Positions 21,402 through 31,695 are shown, numbered from the stretch's first letter. The stretch: 64,000 nucleotides of DNA from Aldrovandia affinis (GCA_029706075.1 JAINUG010000109.1:1082501-1146500), one strand, 5' to 3'. Notes: a model not told the origin generated them from the sequence alone. A program made the numbers and translations.

Positions 21402-22377
21402 TAGGGCTGGGACTTTAACGCGTTAATTTCGATTAATTAATTACAGAAAAAAACAACGCGTTAAAAAATGTACGCATTTTAATCGCACTATATTTTTGCA
21501 CTCCAGACACCATGGAACGTTTCTCAGTGGACGAATTCCAGGCATACCGATCATACCGATGCACAACGTGCATTGAGTGACGTCAGACAACAAAGCCCCA
21601 CTCAATGAGTAGAGCGTTGTAGGCTAACATGGGAGAACCAGATGAGACCGCGTTGTTTGGCCTGGTGGATGGGATATTTAGATATAAAAAACTCCCTGAT
21701 GGAAGTGTGGATAAGAGAATAGTTGTGTGCACATTGTGCAACAAATAATTTGCATATCACCGGAGCACTTCAAGCCTACGGTATCACCTCAATGCTAAAC
21801 ATGTTGCAGCTAGCGTGGAAGCCAGAGCTAACGCTGATCAGGCTAACGTTAGTCCTAGTACGAGCAAGCAGAGTCGCCAACCCACATTCGACCAGATGAT
21901 GGGGTTCAGAGCCAAGATGAGTAAGACCACGTCTAACAAAGTAACCAACTCACTGGCTCACTGGATTGCTTGTGGACTGTAGACCACTTTCGGTGGTCGA
22001 AGATAAGGGGCTAGAAAAGGTGCTACAGATTGCGTCGTCTGACACAATTTATGAACTGCCATGCAGAAAGACAATTTCGAAAAAAATCCAGCAGCTTCTT
22101 CCAAAGGTCCTTTGCACTATCATATTCCTAAAATTGCTGCACTTTGTTAAAGATTGCACTGGTCTGTGTAGTAGCTAAAATAAACAAGATTTTGCTGCTT
22201 AAACTTATGTATATGTCTATTCATTGATTCACTCGTATACCAAAATCCATTTGAATTGAAAAATGTTGCTTCTCGTGTCAAATATTGATATGCGATTAAA
22301 ATGCGATTAATTTCGATTAATTAATTACAAAGCCTCTAATTCATTAGATTAATTTTTTTAATCGAGTCCCACCACTA
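21402..22377 (+). mobile_element. hAT transposon remnant, 976 bp
   Basis: The ends are TAGGGCTGGGACTTTAACGC at the left and the complement of TAGTGGTGGGACTCGATTAA at the right. The flanks ATAAATAA (21,394-21,401) and ATAAATAT (22,378-22,385) are an 8-bp target duplication with one change. Both termini carry GATTAATTAATTAC repeats internally. The element holds a broken transposase gene (21,629-22,170) and has lost most of the catalytic domain. Confidence 0.9.
21629..22172 (+). pseudogene. hAT transposase N-terminus with BED zinc finger
   Basis: From the ATG at 21,629 the frame encodes an N-terminal BED-type finger. VCTLCNK supplies the C-x2-C pair, and STSSLRYHLNAKHV supplies the paired histidines (H-x4-H). 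A linker TFDQMMGF then leads to a hAT-core-like block (VTNSLAHWIACG, continuing in another frame as RPLSVVEDKGLEKVLQIAS and YELPCRKTISKKI). Stops occur in the frame at 21,746 (inside the finger) and 21,980, and a frameshift follows. The RNase-H-like catalytic region and dimerisation domain are absent. In life such a protein binds the element's ends; this copy cannot. Confidence 0.85.
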
Positions 22378-22620
22378 ATAAATATACAAAGTGCAAAAAC
22401 AAACCGAACAGACACCCGTTGCCGTTGCATCGAAGATAGATAACTCGTGTATCCAGAATAAATGCCTTTACTGAAGAAACAAACCCGGGGTGCTACAGCT
22501 GCGACACACATAAAAAATCATCAATAATAACCTCATAAAATTGCAATATTATTTAGGAAAATAGCAACATTTTACTCACCAAAAATCCGTATTATTTGTA
22601 CACAAAATCCATCCCCTTTC
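22378..22620. other. short unique spacer between two hAT remnants
   Basis: AT-rich with no recognised gene. It separates the 976-bp hAT from the next hAT fragment. Confidence 0.4.
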
Positions 22621-22625
22621 TTTCC

Positions 22626-22807
22626 TCAAAAGAGTTCAATTACTCTGTCGTACAGATTATCCGTGTGTTTCAGTTCCATCAAGAAGTCCTTTTCTATCGC
22701 CATCGAAGCTAATGCTGAAAGTCGAGCCTGCCCTGTCGTATTTCTGGCATAAGTTTTCATTCGCTTTAGGGCAGAAAATGTCCGCTCAAATGTCTGAATC
22801 ACAGACT
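22626..22807 (-). pseudogene. hAT transposase C-terminal dimerisation segment
   Basis: The minus strand reads FERTFSALKRMKTYARNTT followed by GQARLSALASMAIEKDFL and a TGA stop at 22,628-22,626. This is the C-terminal hAT dimerisation block (family pattern ER.FS.LK.IK...R..M/T...RL..L), as in hAT elements related to ZMYM1-like host genes. Upstream coding sequence is lost because the long inverted repeat begins at the same place. The frame is intact over about 60 codons but is only a fragment. Confidence 0.85.
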
Positions 22808-23308
22808 GATGTTAATTATATTTTGTCCATGAATACTTATTAAATAATTCCAAATGGTCTGTCCGCTTCCTTTCATAGCTTTTCCCTGATTGCGCTGCTT
22901 CCAGACGTGTATTTTCATATTAAAGCATTTAACCAATCACATTACATCATAGTCAGACACTCTCTGACTATCCAATCAAAGGGTGTGAATACGCTGACGT
23001 TACCTAGGCCTTCTAGAAGGCCTTCGTGTCCCCAACTCAAAATCTGATTGGTTGAAGCAACAGTTTGATCAACACTTATTTTATGCTACAGGGCCTGCAG
23101 AACTGATTGTGAAGGCCTCCGGGCAGATTTATTTGACCCTGGCAACAAATGATGGCTGAAATGTGATTGGTTAAATGCTTTAATATGAAAATACACATCT
23201 GGAAGCAGCGCAACCAGAAAACCTATGAAAGGAAGCGGACAGACCATTTGGAATTATTTAATAAGTATTCATGGAAAAAATATAATTAACATCAGTCTGT
23301 GATTCAGA
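22793..23308. repeat. long inverted repeat, about 150-bp arms, 218-bp spacer
   Basis: The left arm 22,793-22,942 (starting TCTGAATCACAGACTGATGT) and right arm 23,161-23,308 are reverse complements over about 150 bp with few changes. The spacer contains an 18-bp perfect palindrome, AGGCCTTCTAGAAGGCCT, at 23,006-23,023. The left arm overlaps the 5' edge of the hAT coding fragment, so one arm probably arose by inverted duplication of transposon sequence. Confidence 0.88.
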
Positions 23309-23311
23309 TAT

Positions 23312-23361
23312 TTTTTAGGCCAGCTGAGAAGGCCTTGCAGGCCCTGACGGCCCACCACTGC
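23312..23361 (-). mobile_element. hAT terminus adjoining the CR1-like 3' end
   Basis: TTAGGCCAGCTGAGAAGGCC TTGCAGGCCCTGACGGCCCA CCACTG ends in CCACTG, the complement of a hAT CAGTGG start. The next bases, CTAGATACTC, resume the CR1-like LINE 3' end. This marks the insertion point of the element whose transposase fragment lies at 22,626. Its other end is not visible. Confidence 0.65.
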
Positions 23362-23448
23362 TAGATACTCTTTAGATTAGGACATGACGAGCCTAGATGG
23401 GCCGAACGGCCCGTTTTCGTCATTATGTATTCTTATGTTCTTATGTTC
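23362..23448 (+). mobile_element. 3' end of the CR1-like LINE
   Basis: CTAGATACTCTTTAGATTAG then GACATGACGAGCCTAGATGG GCCGAACGGCCCGTTTTCGT ends in ATGTATTCTTATGTTCTTAT. It is nearly identical to 2,855-2,942. It is probably the displaced end of the copy that breaks off near 21,335. Confidence 0.85.
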
Positions 23449-24040
23449 TACATGTGTGCCGAGACCTGGGATTCAAAAGGGGAGAAGGAGAGAAAGAGTT
23501 GAGTGTCATCAGCATAGCAGTAATATGAAAAACCATGAGCAGAGATAACCGAACCAAGTGACTTAGTATACAGGGAGAATAGGAGGGCGCCTAGCACCGA
23601 GCCCTGTGGAACTCCAGTAGAGAGGGTGTGGGGAGAGGAGAGGGATCCTCTCCAGGCCACCTGGTAGGATCAGTCAGTCAGCTATGACTCAAGCCATGCC
23701 AGTGTAGATCCAGTCATTCCAATCTTGGCGAGAGATGAGAGCAGGATCTGGTGGTCAATGGTATCAAATGTAGCAGATAGGTTGAGCAGGAGGAGGACGG
23801 AGCTGAGTGATTGAGACTTTGCCGAGTGGAGAAACTCAGTGACCATGAGCAGAGCAGAAGAGGGGAGAAGGAATGGGATCGAGAAGGCAGGTGGTAGGAT
23901 GGTGGGAGCGAACAAGTTGTGAGATGTCAGAGTCAGGGAAGGGTCAGAAGGATGACAGGGAGGCAATAGGTTTTGGTAGTGAGATGGGTGAGAGAGGGTT
24001 AGTTGCAGAAGAGGTAGGGGAGAAGGAGTTGCGAATGTTA
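23449..24040 (-). pseudogene. L2-clade LINE reverse transcriptase fragment
   Basis: On the minus strand, SVLLLLNLSATFDTIDHQIL (about 23,740-23,800) is the RT block with the first catalytic Asp. It is followed by LAKIGMTGSTLAWLES. After a break, [20 protein letters not shown] (about 23,570-23,625) and [15 protein letters not shown] appear, with the catalytic YADD motif near 23,500. The enzyme would copy LINE RNA at a nicked target. The fragment lacks the endonuclease and the C-terminus, and it has lost frame once between the two blocks. Confidence 0.88.
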
Positions 24041-24044
24041 TTTA

Positions 24045-24830
24045 CATTTACATTTTACATTTTAAGCATTTAGCACAGGGGTGTCAAACTCATTCCATCG
24101 TGGGCCGAGTGTATGCAGGTTTTTGTTGCAACCAGTGCACTACACCAGGTGATTTCACTAATTAGCTTCCTTCTTCAACCAAGGGAGGGAAGATGTGCAT
24201 TGCAACAAAAAATACACTCGGCCCACGGAATAGTTTGACACCCTGAACAGATGTCTTATAGACTTACAAGATTGCATTAATACGGTAGGAACAATCATAT
24301 ATATAGGCAGTTGCATACCATACCTGTAACACTGGGAAGGAAAAGGTTAGTAATTTTTAAATATTTTTTATTAAATGAGTAGGCAGGGATACATATACAA
24401 GAAGTGTTAAGCAAGTAGGTAGTGGTGATGACAATTGGGTAGATGTACAGGATTCAGTGGTAGGGGAGTCTGAAAAGGTGGGTTTTGAGTCAAGTGATTC
24501 CGCGGTCCTGACCCATTGCGGAAGGTCATTCCACCACCGAGGGGTCAGGACAGAGAAGGGGCGCGACCGCGAGGAGCGGCTGCCAGGCGCCCGGAGGGAT
24601 GGGACAGTCAGTTTGCCAGAGGAGGGGAGCAAAGGGGTCTGGCTGGGGTGTAGGGTGTGATGAGTGTCTGGAGGTAAAGCGGAGCAGTTCCTCTAGCTGC
24701 CTGAAAAGCAAGCACCAGTGATTTGAATCTGATGCGTCCTGCGATGGGGAGCCAGTGCAGAGAGGAGAGAAGAGGGGTGACGTGGGTGAACTTCGGTTGA
24801 TTGAACGATTTACATTCATGAACATTTACT
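24045..24830 (-). pseudogene. L2-clade LINE ORF2 C-terminus and 3' tail
   Basis: On the minus strand the ORF2 C-terminus is visible: LTVPSLRAPGSRSSRSRPFS followed by VLTPRWWNDLPQWVRTAESL (about 24,470-24,610). It resembles the WWN.LP..VR end found across L2/CR1 LINEs. A 3' UTR and the UnaL2-type tail at 24,045-24,075 follow, split by a hAT miniature (24,076-24,245). It is the same family as 4,477-4,720 and 18,078-18,960. It is an independent insertion from the RT fragment next to it. Confidence 0.85.
24076..24245. mobile_element. hAT miniature inside an L2 tail
   Basis: It begins CAGGGGTGTCAAACTCATTC and ends GAATAGTTTGACACCCTG. Internal inverted sequences include CGAGTGTATGCAGGTTTTTG TTGCAAC against its complement near 24,205. 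It sits in the middle of the L2 tail phrase TTTAGCA|...|CAGATG. The 8-bp duplication is only partly preserved (ATTTAGCA against AACA). Confidence 0.8.
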
Positions 24831-25600
24831 TTCTTGCGAAAAAAGGATGCAAAGCCATCCGTGTTTAGAGAGGAAGGGGGTGGGGGAAGAGGAGGGGTGA
24901 GGAGAGAGGAAAATGTAGAGAACAGTTTGTGTGGGCTAGAAGCAGAGGATAGAGAAGAAAAATGGAGAAGAAAATGGAGACTTACCGGAGGAGAGGTTAG
25001 AAGAAAAGGTAGCCAGGAGAGTTATTGTTTCATTAGCTGATGAGCAAGATAGCTGTCTTTTTAATTCAGTCGTTGCATTAGCCAGCTTGCCTACCCAGGT
25101 TGCAGTGCAGAGTATTTATTTTGCTAGCGAGTTACACATTTTGCAAGTGCTGGTGGTATGTTCAGCACAGGTGTCTGACCATCTTGACAGAAACATTTTA
25201 AAATGGCGGTTTGTCTGAGCTTGTTGTGTGACGATTCCGTGACGACTGCATTTGACAAATCAAATGGTGTACAGTATTGCTTGCTCCACCCATCTGAAGT
25301 TCTAGTCCTTGATAGTATGGTTGTATCACCTCATGGACAGGGACCAAAAATAGATTCTGGAAATACAGGAAGACTTCTGATGGCAATGGAAACGTGGGAC
25401 CTTGGTTTCAGATTCTCATGGACAGGGACAAAAATAGACAGTACAGTATTGATGGCAATGGAAAAGGGCTAAATAATTTAAAGTAAGCACTTAAGTGCTG
25501 AAATGCATCAAAAACTAGCAGACCCTGCAGCCCTCCTGGAGTTTGAGGTCCCTGCATCTCTGCACTGGAGAGCGATCATCTGGGGTCAAGACTAATGGGT
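24831..25600. other. purine-rich then unique DNA, no gene
   Basis: 24,840-25,010 is strongly purine-rich (GGAAGGGGGTGGGGGAAGAG GAGGGG), and the open frame across it is a composition effect. 25,300-25,470 contains a partial tandem duplication: CTCATGGACAGGGACCAAAA ATAGA at 25,331 and CTCATGGACAGGGACAAAAA TAGA at 25,417, both followed by GATGGCAATGG. Confidence 0.5.
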
Positions 25601-25603
25601 AGG

Positions 25604-25680
25604 GTATCCCCCTCCTCATCGCTCACTGGCACCTCCTCTGCTCAGTCGGACACCAGCAATCTACCTGCTTGAGCTGCACA
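25604..25680. repeat. second copy of the 16.5-kb low-copy repeat
   Basis: It matches 16,478-16,562 (CTCCTCATCGCTCACTGGCA CCTCCTCTGCTC). The family is unclassified. Confidence 0.55.
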
Positions 25681-26490
25681 GGCCACCTCCACTGTAGCTG
25701 TGGTGGCTTAGCTCGTGTATTGCAGAATAGAGAAGAAGCAGACATTTTAGACTAAACCTACCACTAGAATTAGGCATTCCAAAACGGGGGGGAGGGATCC
25801 CCAAATATAAAAGGAGCGCACATGAGACTAAATGAGAAGAAAACCAACATTCAAAATGAAAAATAATAACACAGACAGGATTAAAATAGAGTTGAATTAT
25901 ATGGAGAGGAAACACTATCCTCTTAAAAAGAACAGACATATAATTTTAAAAAAGAGGTTCTTGCGCCGGTAGTATTTATAGACATAAAATGTACAAAGTT
26001 AACTGAAATAAGAGAGCACAAGCTACATTAAGCCTGTCAAAAACGTTGTAAGCCGTTGTACTGAAACTAAATACGGGAGCAGAATAAAAAACAATTGTAG
26101 GGAAAAAACTACTTTCATTATACTAAACCATAGTCATATTCAGTAATAAAGATTCAAGATTCAATTTATTGTCCATTTTGGTTCAAAAATAGAAATGTGT
26201 CTTTGGCTTCCATTAGCTCAGTTAGATAGACATGAAATACACCATAATAAATACAATAAATATACATTTGAGGTAAAAGGTGATGCTAATGCTTTCAAGA
26301 CCAATAAAAACACTACAGTTGGATAGATGTTGTTGGTGGTCCTATTGACTGTCATGGAGTGATGGTGGGAGAGTTGACTTTGCATTTATCCGCCTCGATG
26401 AACAATTCTGGCGAGCTTTGTCTTGTTTTTTCCCTGTGAGATGATTCAATCGTTAAATTAATTATTGAACTGTCAGCCGCATGGTCTTCA
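25681..26490. other. AT-rich DNA, retroposon tail scraps
   Basis: Around 26,145-26,200, AATAAAGATTCAAGATTCAA TTTATTGTCC resembles a common fish retroposon tail. Otherwise there is no gene. Confidence 0.4.
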
Positions 26491-26499
26491 AATTGCTAT

Positions 26500-26600
26500 T
26501 TTTTTTCTCAGCAGACATACAGAGCAACTTACATAACTCACAAATTAACATTGCATCCAATACAGTACACAACAATACAATGGCATCTATGGAAGAAATG
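26500..26600 (-). repeat. SINE/L2 tail fragment
   Basis: CTCAGCAGACATACAGAGCA ACTTACATAACTCACAAATT followed by ATTGCATCCAATACAGTAC corresponds to the tail and body of the SINE at 10,722 in the same orientation. It is diverged. Confidence 0.55.
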
Positions 26601-26779
26601 TAGGTCCTTTGTACAACAGTAGTGTCTAATTTTGGACTCAGACCTGGCCAGATCCAATATACACCACAATGCCAATTGTGTTCCTTTACACTTTTACTAC
26701 CCAGATGAGTGCTTCAAATATCCTGTCCTAAATTGTTAAACTACTGTCAACCACACAACATTAGATGAAAATGGTTAGA

Positions 26780-26902
26780 GAACAGGGCTTGTAACACAGA
26801 AGATACTGAATTGCTTCAGTACATATCTAGCTGTATACATGGACTGTATGTAAAGCAATGTAAACTGTTGCTCTGGATAAGAGCAACTGCTAAATGTAAA
26901 AA
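26780..26902 (+). repeat. tRNA-headed SINE, plus-strand copy
   Basis: CAGGGCTTGTAACACAGAAG, then GAATTGCTTCAGTACATATC TAGCTGTATACATGG, then AAACTGTTGCTCTGGATAAG AGCAACTGCTAAATG parallels the 10,722-10,928 copy in opposite orientation. The A-box part of the head is lost. Confidence 0.75.
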
Positions 26903-27670
26903 GTGGCCTTTCTTACTTGACTGTCTCTTTTGGCAGATCATTTACACAATTCTAGATTAGCATTTTCTGGAATATTCCATCTGATTTGAAGGAATGAGGG
27001 CAGTGTAACTGACATGTTCAGATAAGACGGTGTTTAAGGCACTGGAATGCCCAGGATGATAAGCTTATTTCAGTGATGACTGAGTTTTCACAACTATGAA
27101 AACAGATGGAACCATGACAACAAAAAATCTAATTTGGCACATTCAGTCTCAGCGTAGATAACAGAACCGAAAAGGTATCTGTAACTGATGTGACAGCGGG
27201 TAAGTCAGAATTTGTTTCTGGAATTTACACACAAAGTTACCACAGTATTTAAAATGATAGAAGCTGTTCCCACCATTCCCAAGTTTATGAGTTAATCTGA
27301 TCTGACCATTTTTAAAATCTTACAAAAATGTATCTGAATGACTCAAAAATGTTTCTGTGTGTATTCTATTGCCACCTAGTGGTGTACTGTGGATATTGGG
27401 AACATTACATTGGGAAACGTACTGGATCTTATTCCCGTGGTAAATGACTGCATTTCTGTCAAACTGTACCATATATAACAATAAAAATGTAATTCAATAT
27501 ATTATATCTTTCCCCAAGGCTCAATTTGGTTGCAGTCAAAATAAAGAATTGCAGTTTAAAAAAATATAAAAACTGGAAACATATTTATTCATACTTTTCA
27601 GTTAATGTTATTGTAATAACATTTATTTTATCAGTGAGCCAACATTAGTTAAACTCCAGATCAGTCGTAC
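26903..27670. other. unique AT-rich DNA
   Basis: No gene is visible. GCCACCTAGTGGTGTACTGT near 27,372 is a short common repeat phrase. Confidence 0.4.
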
Positions 27671-27674
27671 TTCA

Positions 27675-28386
27675 GGGGCCTGTCTCACGAAGCAGGATTA
27701 GTGGGTTAGCGAGCTAACTTTGGGTTTAAGCCTGGGTTTTCAGTCTCACGACAGTGTCTCACTTATGCCGTGAACCTAACCTGCTCCGGAGTAGGTTAAG
27801 TTCAGGCTAATGGATCCAATCCTGTAAAAATGCCGTCACATCACCAATCAGCTCTCTGGAAAATGGTCTCACCATTCTTAGAGAATTGCCTAATGTGATT
27901 TTTTTATATCAGAGATTCTAGCCACCGTACATATACGCATTATGTTGGTGATGTGAAGAACCTGAGCAAACATACAGTTTTATAGTTTTATATATATAGT
28001 TATCAATAATGAATACAATTTACTGTTGCATATTAAGTGCAGTGTCATTTTCGGATTGCATTCACGTTCCCATCACCGCAGCCCTGGGTGAGCCACAGTT
28101 GTGAGACCGAAAACCCAGGGTTAAGCCCAAAGTTAGCTCGCTGACCCACCAATCCTGCTTCATGAAAGTGCTCTGGATCTGTCCATGTTGCATGCAATTG
28201 GCTGTGTTACATACGCTGCCCCTTTTGTGTACACTCGCTCATAGCTCGATCAGAAAAGCCAGGGTTGACAGTTGATAACCACCGCCATGAGACAGGTTAA
28301 CCGTAATTGCCTTTGTTAGGCTTTGTGTGGCCAGCTAACACTAAGATACCCTGAGTATGTTGGACTTCCTTCGTGACACAGGCCCC
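27675..28386. mobile_element. TIR element with nested inverted repeat, 712 bp
   Basis: The termini GGGGCCTGTCTCACGAAG and (complement of the right end) GGGGCCTGTGTCACGAAG match at 17 of 18 positions. The left 80 bp (AGGATTAGTGGGTTAGCGAG CTAACTTTGGGTTTAAGCC TGGGTTTTCAGTCTCAC) is repeated inverted at about 28,098-28,165, well inside the right end, so the element can fold twice. The GGGGCC start recalls PIF/Harbinger-type ends, but a 3-bp duplication is not clear. There is no coding capacity. Confidence 0.8.
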
Positions 28387-28600
28387 AGATCAGTGCTGAT
28401 CTAGGATCAGTTTTCCCATCTATATAGAAACCTTCTCCATTATGATGTAAAAGGCTACACTGATGCTAGATCAAGGCTCATATTCAAAAAGTGTCTCGGA
28501 GTAGGAGTGTTGATCTAGAATCAGGTTTCCTCTGCCCATATCCTATCCCTCTCCATTATGAGCTAAAAGGCTAAACTGATCCTAGATCAGCACTCCTTTC
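28387..28600. repeat. palindromic 'GATCTAGGATCAG' repeat, two units
   Basis: Two arrays of AGTGCTGATCTAGGATCAGT TTTCCC...CATTATGATGTAAAAGGC ...CTGATGCTAGATCAAGG follow each other. Each unit is largely self-complementary (TGCTGATCTAGGATCAG against CTGATCCTAGATCAGCA). The same family occurs at 39,640-39,893. Confidence 0.75.
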
Positions 28601-28632
28601 TTATACTTTATTGTGTCTTTACAACTTCAGTT

Positions 28633-28710
28633 AGAGCAGTGATTCCCAAACTCGGTCCTGGGGGCCCACTGCTGGTTTTTGTTCCAACAATAATTGCGAT
28701 TCCTGAAGTA
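28633..28710. mobile_element. hAT terminus fragment
   Basis: TTAGAG is followed by CAGTGATTCCCAAACTCGGT CCTGGGGGCCCACTGCTGG. This is a hAT end like those at 13,395 and 16,850. No right end is found. Confidence 0.6.
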
Positions 28711-29298
28711 TAACAAGCTGTTAATTGTTTTTAATTAGACACTGTTAATGTCCTGTGAGGGATGATTTACCCTCTTAATGCTGCATTATGTCAGAAACAT
28801 ATATTCATGTTACAAAGAATGAATGTTCTATATTCATTTAAATACTTTTAATCAGTCAGATTACCTCCCAGGCAACTACTTCTTTCATTTTCTGTTATGT
28901 ACTGTGGCAAATTTTTATTTGAGATTAAATTTTAATTGATTTATTGATAGACCTCCAACTGAATTTCAGTAAGAAAAGGCGTTCTCTTTTTTTAGTGTGC
29001 ATGTCTTCTTGGCTCAATACAAGTTTGTATAAAGCGCACTTATACCGTTTTTTTCTTCCTGCCATAACAGTGCTGGAACTCGAGAACACTTGTTGCGGTT
29101 CGCCACAAGCCAGAGCGGCTATATTCAGACAGATGGCCGATCTCATGGGCTGGCGTTGGACGGATCCTCCGGGATTCTCTAGTTTAATACGAATTCCAGA
29201 TTCCTGGACCGATGTCTTAAAATTTACTCAATCCCTATTGTTTTTGCGCAGGTACGTATGCGCAAGTACAAGCATTGCTGAGTCTGTCAGTCAACCTG
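28711..29298. other. unique DNA with a 119-codon open frame
   Basis: A plus-strand frame (28,944-29,303) is open and ends near a hAT insertion. It has no recognisable motif, and the minus strand is also open. A donor-like GCGCAG|GTACGT occurs at about 29,251. An unrecognised exon is possible but weakly supported. Confidence 0.25.
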
Positions 29299-29306
29299 GT
29301 TAGAGC

Positions 29307-29626
29307 TAGTGTTGGGCGTTACGGTTCCTTTCAGGGACACGGATCCTTTGACTAAGTTCCCTAAAAGGATTCGTTCACGCATTCGTTCACCAGTTCCTTC
29401 GCTGCTATTGTACTTCAGTGCTGTCCTTGGCTAATGGCTACTACAGACTAGAGCCCAATGGTGGAAATGGTTAAATAGGAGGAGTCGCTGCAGTTTCAAC
29501 TAATGGCAGTTCCCAACTTTAGATTAACCAAAGGAACGAATCTGACACGGAGGTGAGTCAGTTCCTTTCGTTTACCAAAAGGATTCGTTCAAAAAGAACA
29601 AATCGTTCACAAATGACACACCACTA
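29307..29626. mobile_element. hAT miniature, 320 bp
   Basis: The left end is TAGTGTTGGGCG and the right-end complement is TAGTGGTGTGTCATTTGTGA. Both halves carry GGATTCGTTC and GTTCCTTTCG repeats. The flanks GTTAGAGC (29,299-29,306) and GTTAGCGC (29,627-29,634) are an 8-bp duplication with one change. It is non-coding. Confidence 0.88.
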
Positions 29627-29634
29627 GTTAGCGC

Positions 29635-30290
29635 ACTTCCCGTGAGGGGCCGGGTGCACACGGACTGCTACCTCCCCCCCACCCAGGAGACACGCCGTGA
29701 TAGATTGACTTGGCAGGCACCCAGGGACAAAAGCACATTCTTTCAAGTATAGCAATGCTTTGCCAAGATGAAAAATATGCTGCTAAAATATGGCTCACCT
29801 GCAATCGCTATTAATTAAACATTTTAACAAGGACCATCCGTCAAAGCTTTCAAACGGAAGCCTTATTTAAGACTACTGAAGAAAAATGTCTTTGTTGGAT
29901 GAGATTTCTCTCAATAACCCTCGGAGAAATCTGAAGCGAACAAACTGGATCAGACAAGTGCATGACCTCACTGTAAATGGCCTGTGTTTACTAATTACTT
30001 AGAAAGATACCATTTCTAGCCAATATACTATGGCCGTTGTAGGGATTTTAATATCACAGAATGTTTTTCTGTACTTGTGCATGTTCAATATTGCACACTG
30101 AAGTTGAAAACAAAAACACAACACAATTCATCAGCCAGGCCTGTAAAATACCCAGTGTCAAACAACTCCCATAACAAGACTTGCTCAACCTATCAATGTA
30201 CAGAGGATACCTCAAAAAAGTATCTGATTGAGAAATTATATTTGGAAGTTGTGTAATAGAAATTACTTGTTCAACTGTCTGTTTACACTT
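29635..30290. other. unique DNA
   Basis: The first 100 bases are GC-richer (GTGAGGGGCCGGGTGCACAC, CACCCAGGAGACACGCCGTG) and the rest is AT-rich. No gene is recognised. Confidence 0.35.
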
Positions 30291-30293
30291 ATA

Positions 30294-30837
30294 CAGTACC
30301 AGTCAAACGTTTGAGTACACCTGCTGGAAACTAGGTTTATCTCATAATTGACAATGTTTTACACCATATAAGTTTCTTTAAATACTTGAAAATGACAAAA
30401 AAACACATGTAACAATAAACAAAAGGAACATCAAAGCAATATTCAATAAAATGTAATTGAAAATTGAATCTTGGATTCCTCAAAATAGCCACCCTTTGCT
30501 GTGATAACAGCATTATCCATTCGGTTAATAAGTTTCAGCAGGAAATCACCTGATATGTCTTCCCAGCTCTCCTGCAGCAATTCCCAGAGGCACTTGTGGG
30601 TTGCTTTGCTTTGACTGTTCTGTCCAGTTCATCCCATACAAGTTCAATAGGATTGAGGTCTGGACACTGGGCAGGCCAGGTCCTTAGTTTGAGTTGTCCT
30701 TCCCGTTACCCCTTCACCAGATAGTTCTTGCACAACTTCAAGGTGTGTTTCGGGTCGTTATCTTGCTGAAGAATGAAGGAGTGCCCGCTTAGCCGTAGTC
30801 CAGATGGAAAGTGTACTCAAACTTTTGACTGGTACTG
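30294..30837 (-). mobile_element. internally deleted Tc1/mariner element, copy 1 (544 bp)
   Basis: The ends CAGTACCAGTCAAACGTTTG AGTAC and the complementary GTACTCAAACTTTTGACTGG TACTG are flanked by TA (30,292-30,293 and 30,838-30,839). The minus strand retains a transposase C-terminal portion (QLKLRTWPAQCPDLNPIELV-like block around 30,635-30,690, shared with copy 2). The first two catalytic acids are deleted. It matches copy 2 at 31,696-32,247, with a 16-base gap near 30,510. Confidence 0.9.
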
Positions 30838-30839
30838 TA

Positions 30840-31693
30840 TGTGTTTACAGGAAGTTATGTGCATAAAGTGAGTGAGCTGATGCACAAAACAACTATTTCC
30901 TATAATATTTATTCAACAAAGCTTCTCTTCTATTCTGTGGCCTTTCTTACGTAATAGTTTTTTTTGTAGTGCATGGAAAATTATCCTCTCTGATAAAAAC
31001 TAAACAAAACAAAAAAAGCACACTTTTTCAAAAAGGTCATTTGAAATCTCCTCCTGTTTTCCTCGTGGAAACACGAGGTCCCTGAAACACCTCATTAACA
31101 GACATCTCTATTGTATGATGGTAGGAACACTTTTAATTATCATACATTACTTTATGTATAATAAAATTAAAATTACAATTATATATATATATATATATAT
31201 ATTATATCTACAACTGACATGTAACTGGGCTGGCCTTGTTTCACATGTGTAATTAAGTGTAATGTAACATATTTATTACATTACACTTACTCAGTAATAA
31301 CATATTGTTATGTATTGAATTGCACATGTATAGGTGCCACTAAATGTAAGGCGTTACCAAACAAAAGCACCAAAAGACCATAAGAGAAAATTATGAACAT
31401 GGCCTCAAATGAGCCTCTTTGTCCAGCTCCTGCACTGACAGCTGGGACAGTTGGCTGCAACTCAGCACACTCTATCCCTAATGAGCCTCAGAGTAGCTGT
31501 CAGTGCTGGCTGCAGTGCAGGCCCTGGAACTGCAACTCCCTGCCACTCTGTTCCTAATGAGCCTCAGAGTATCTGTCACTGCTGGCTGCGGCTAAAAATA
31601 ACCACAGGAAGCTAGACTCTTGCAGAGGACTGAGGTGTCTTAACACAATAATCTCATATCTCTTTCTCTCACACACACACACACACCCACACA
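30840..31693. other. spacer between the twin Tc1 copies
   Basis: It contains a perfect (AT)n microsatellite at 31,180-31,202 and an imperfect duplication near 31,410-31,590 (CCTAATGAGCCTCAGAGTA at about 31,477 and 31,552). A CA run lies at 31,671-31,685. No gene is seen. Confidence 0.55.
31180..31202. repeat. (AT)n microsatellite
   Basis: An uninterrupted run of about 11 AT units. Confidence 0.9.
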
Positions 31694-31695
31694 TA

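Noticed and set aside
24834..25040. Open frame rich in Gly/Glu/Arg
   Set aside because: The purine-rich low-complexity tract lacks stops by composition.
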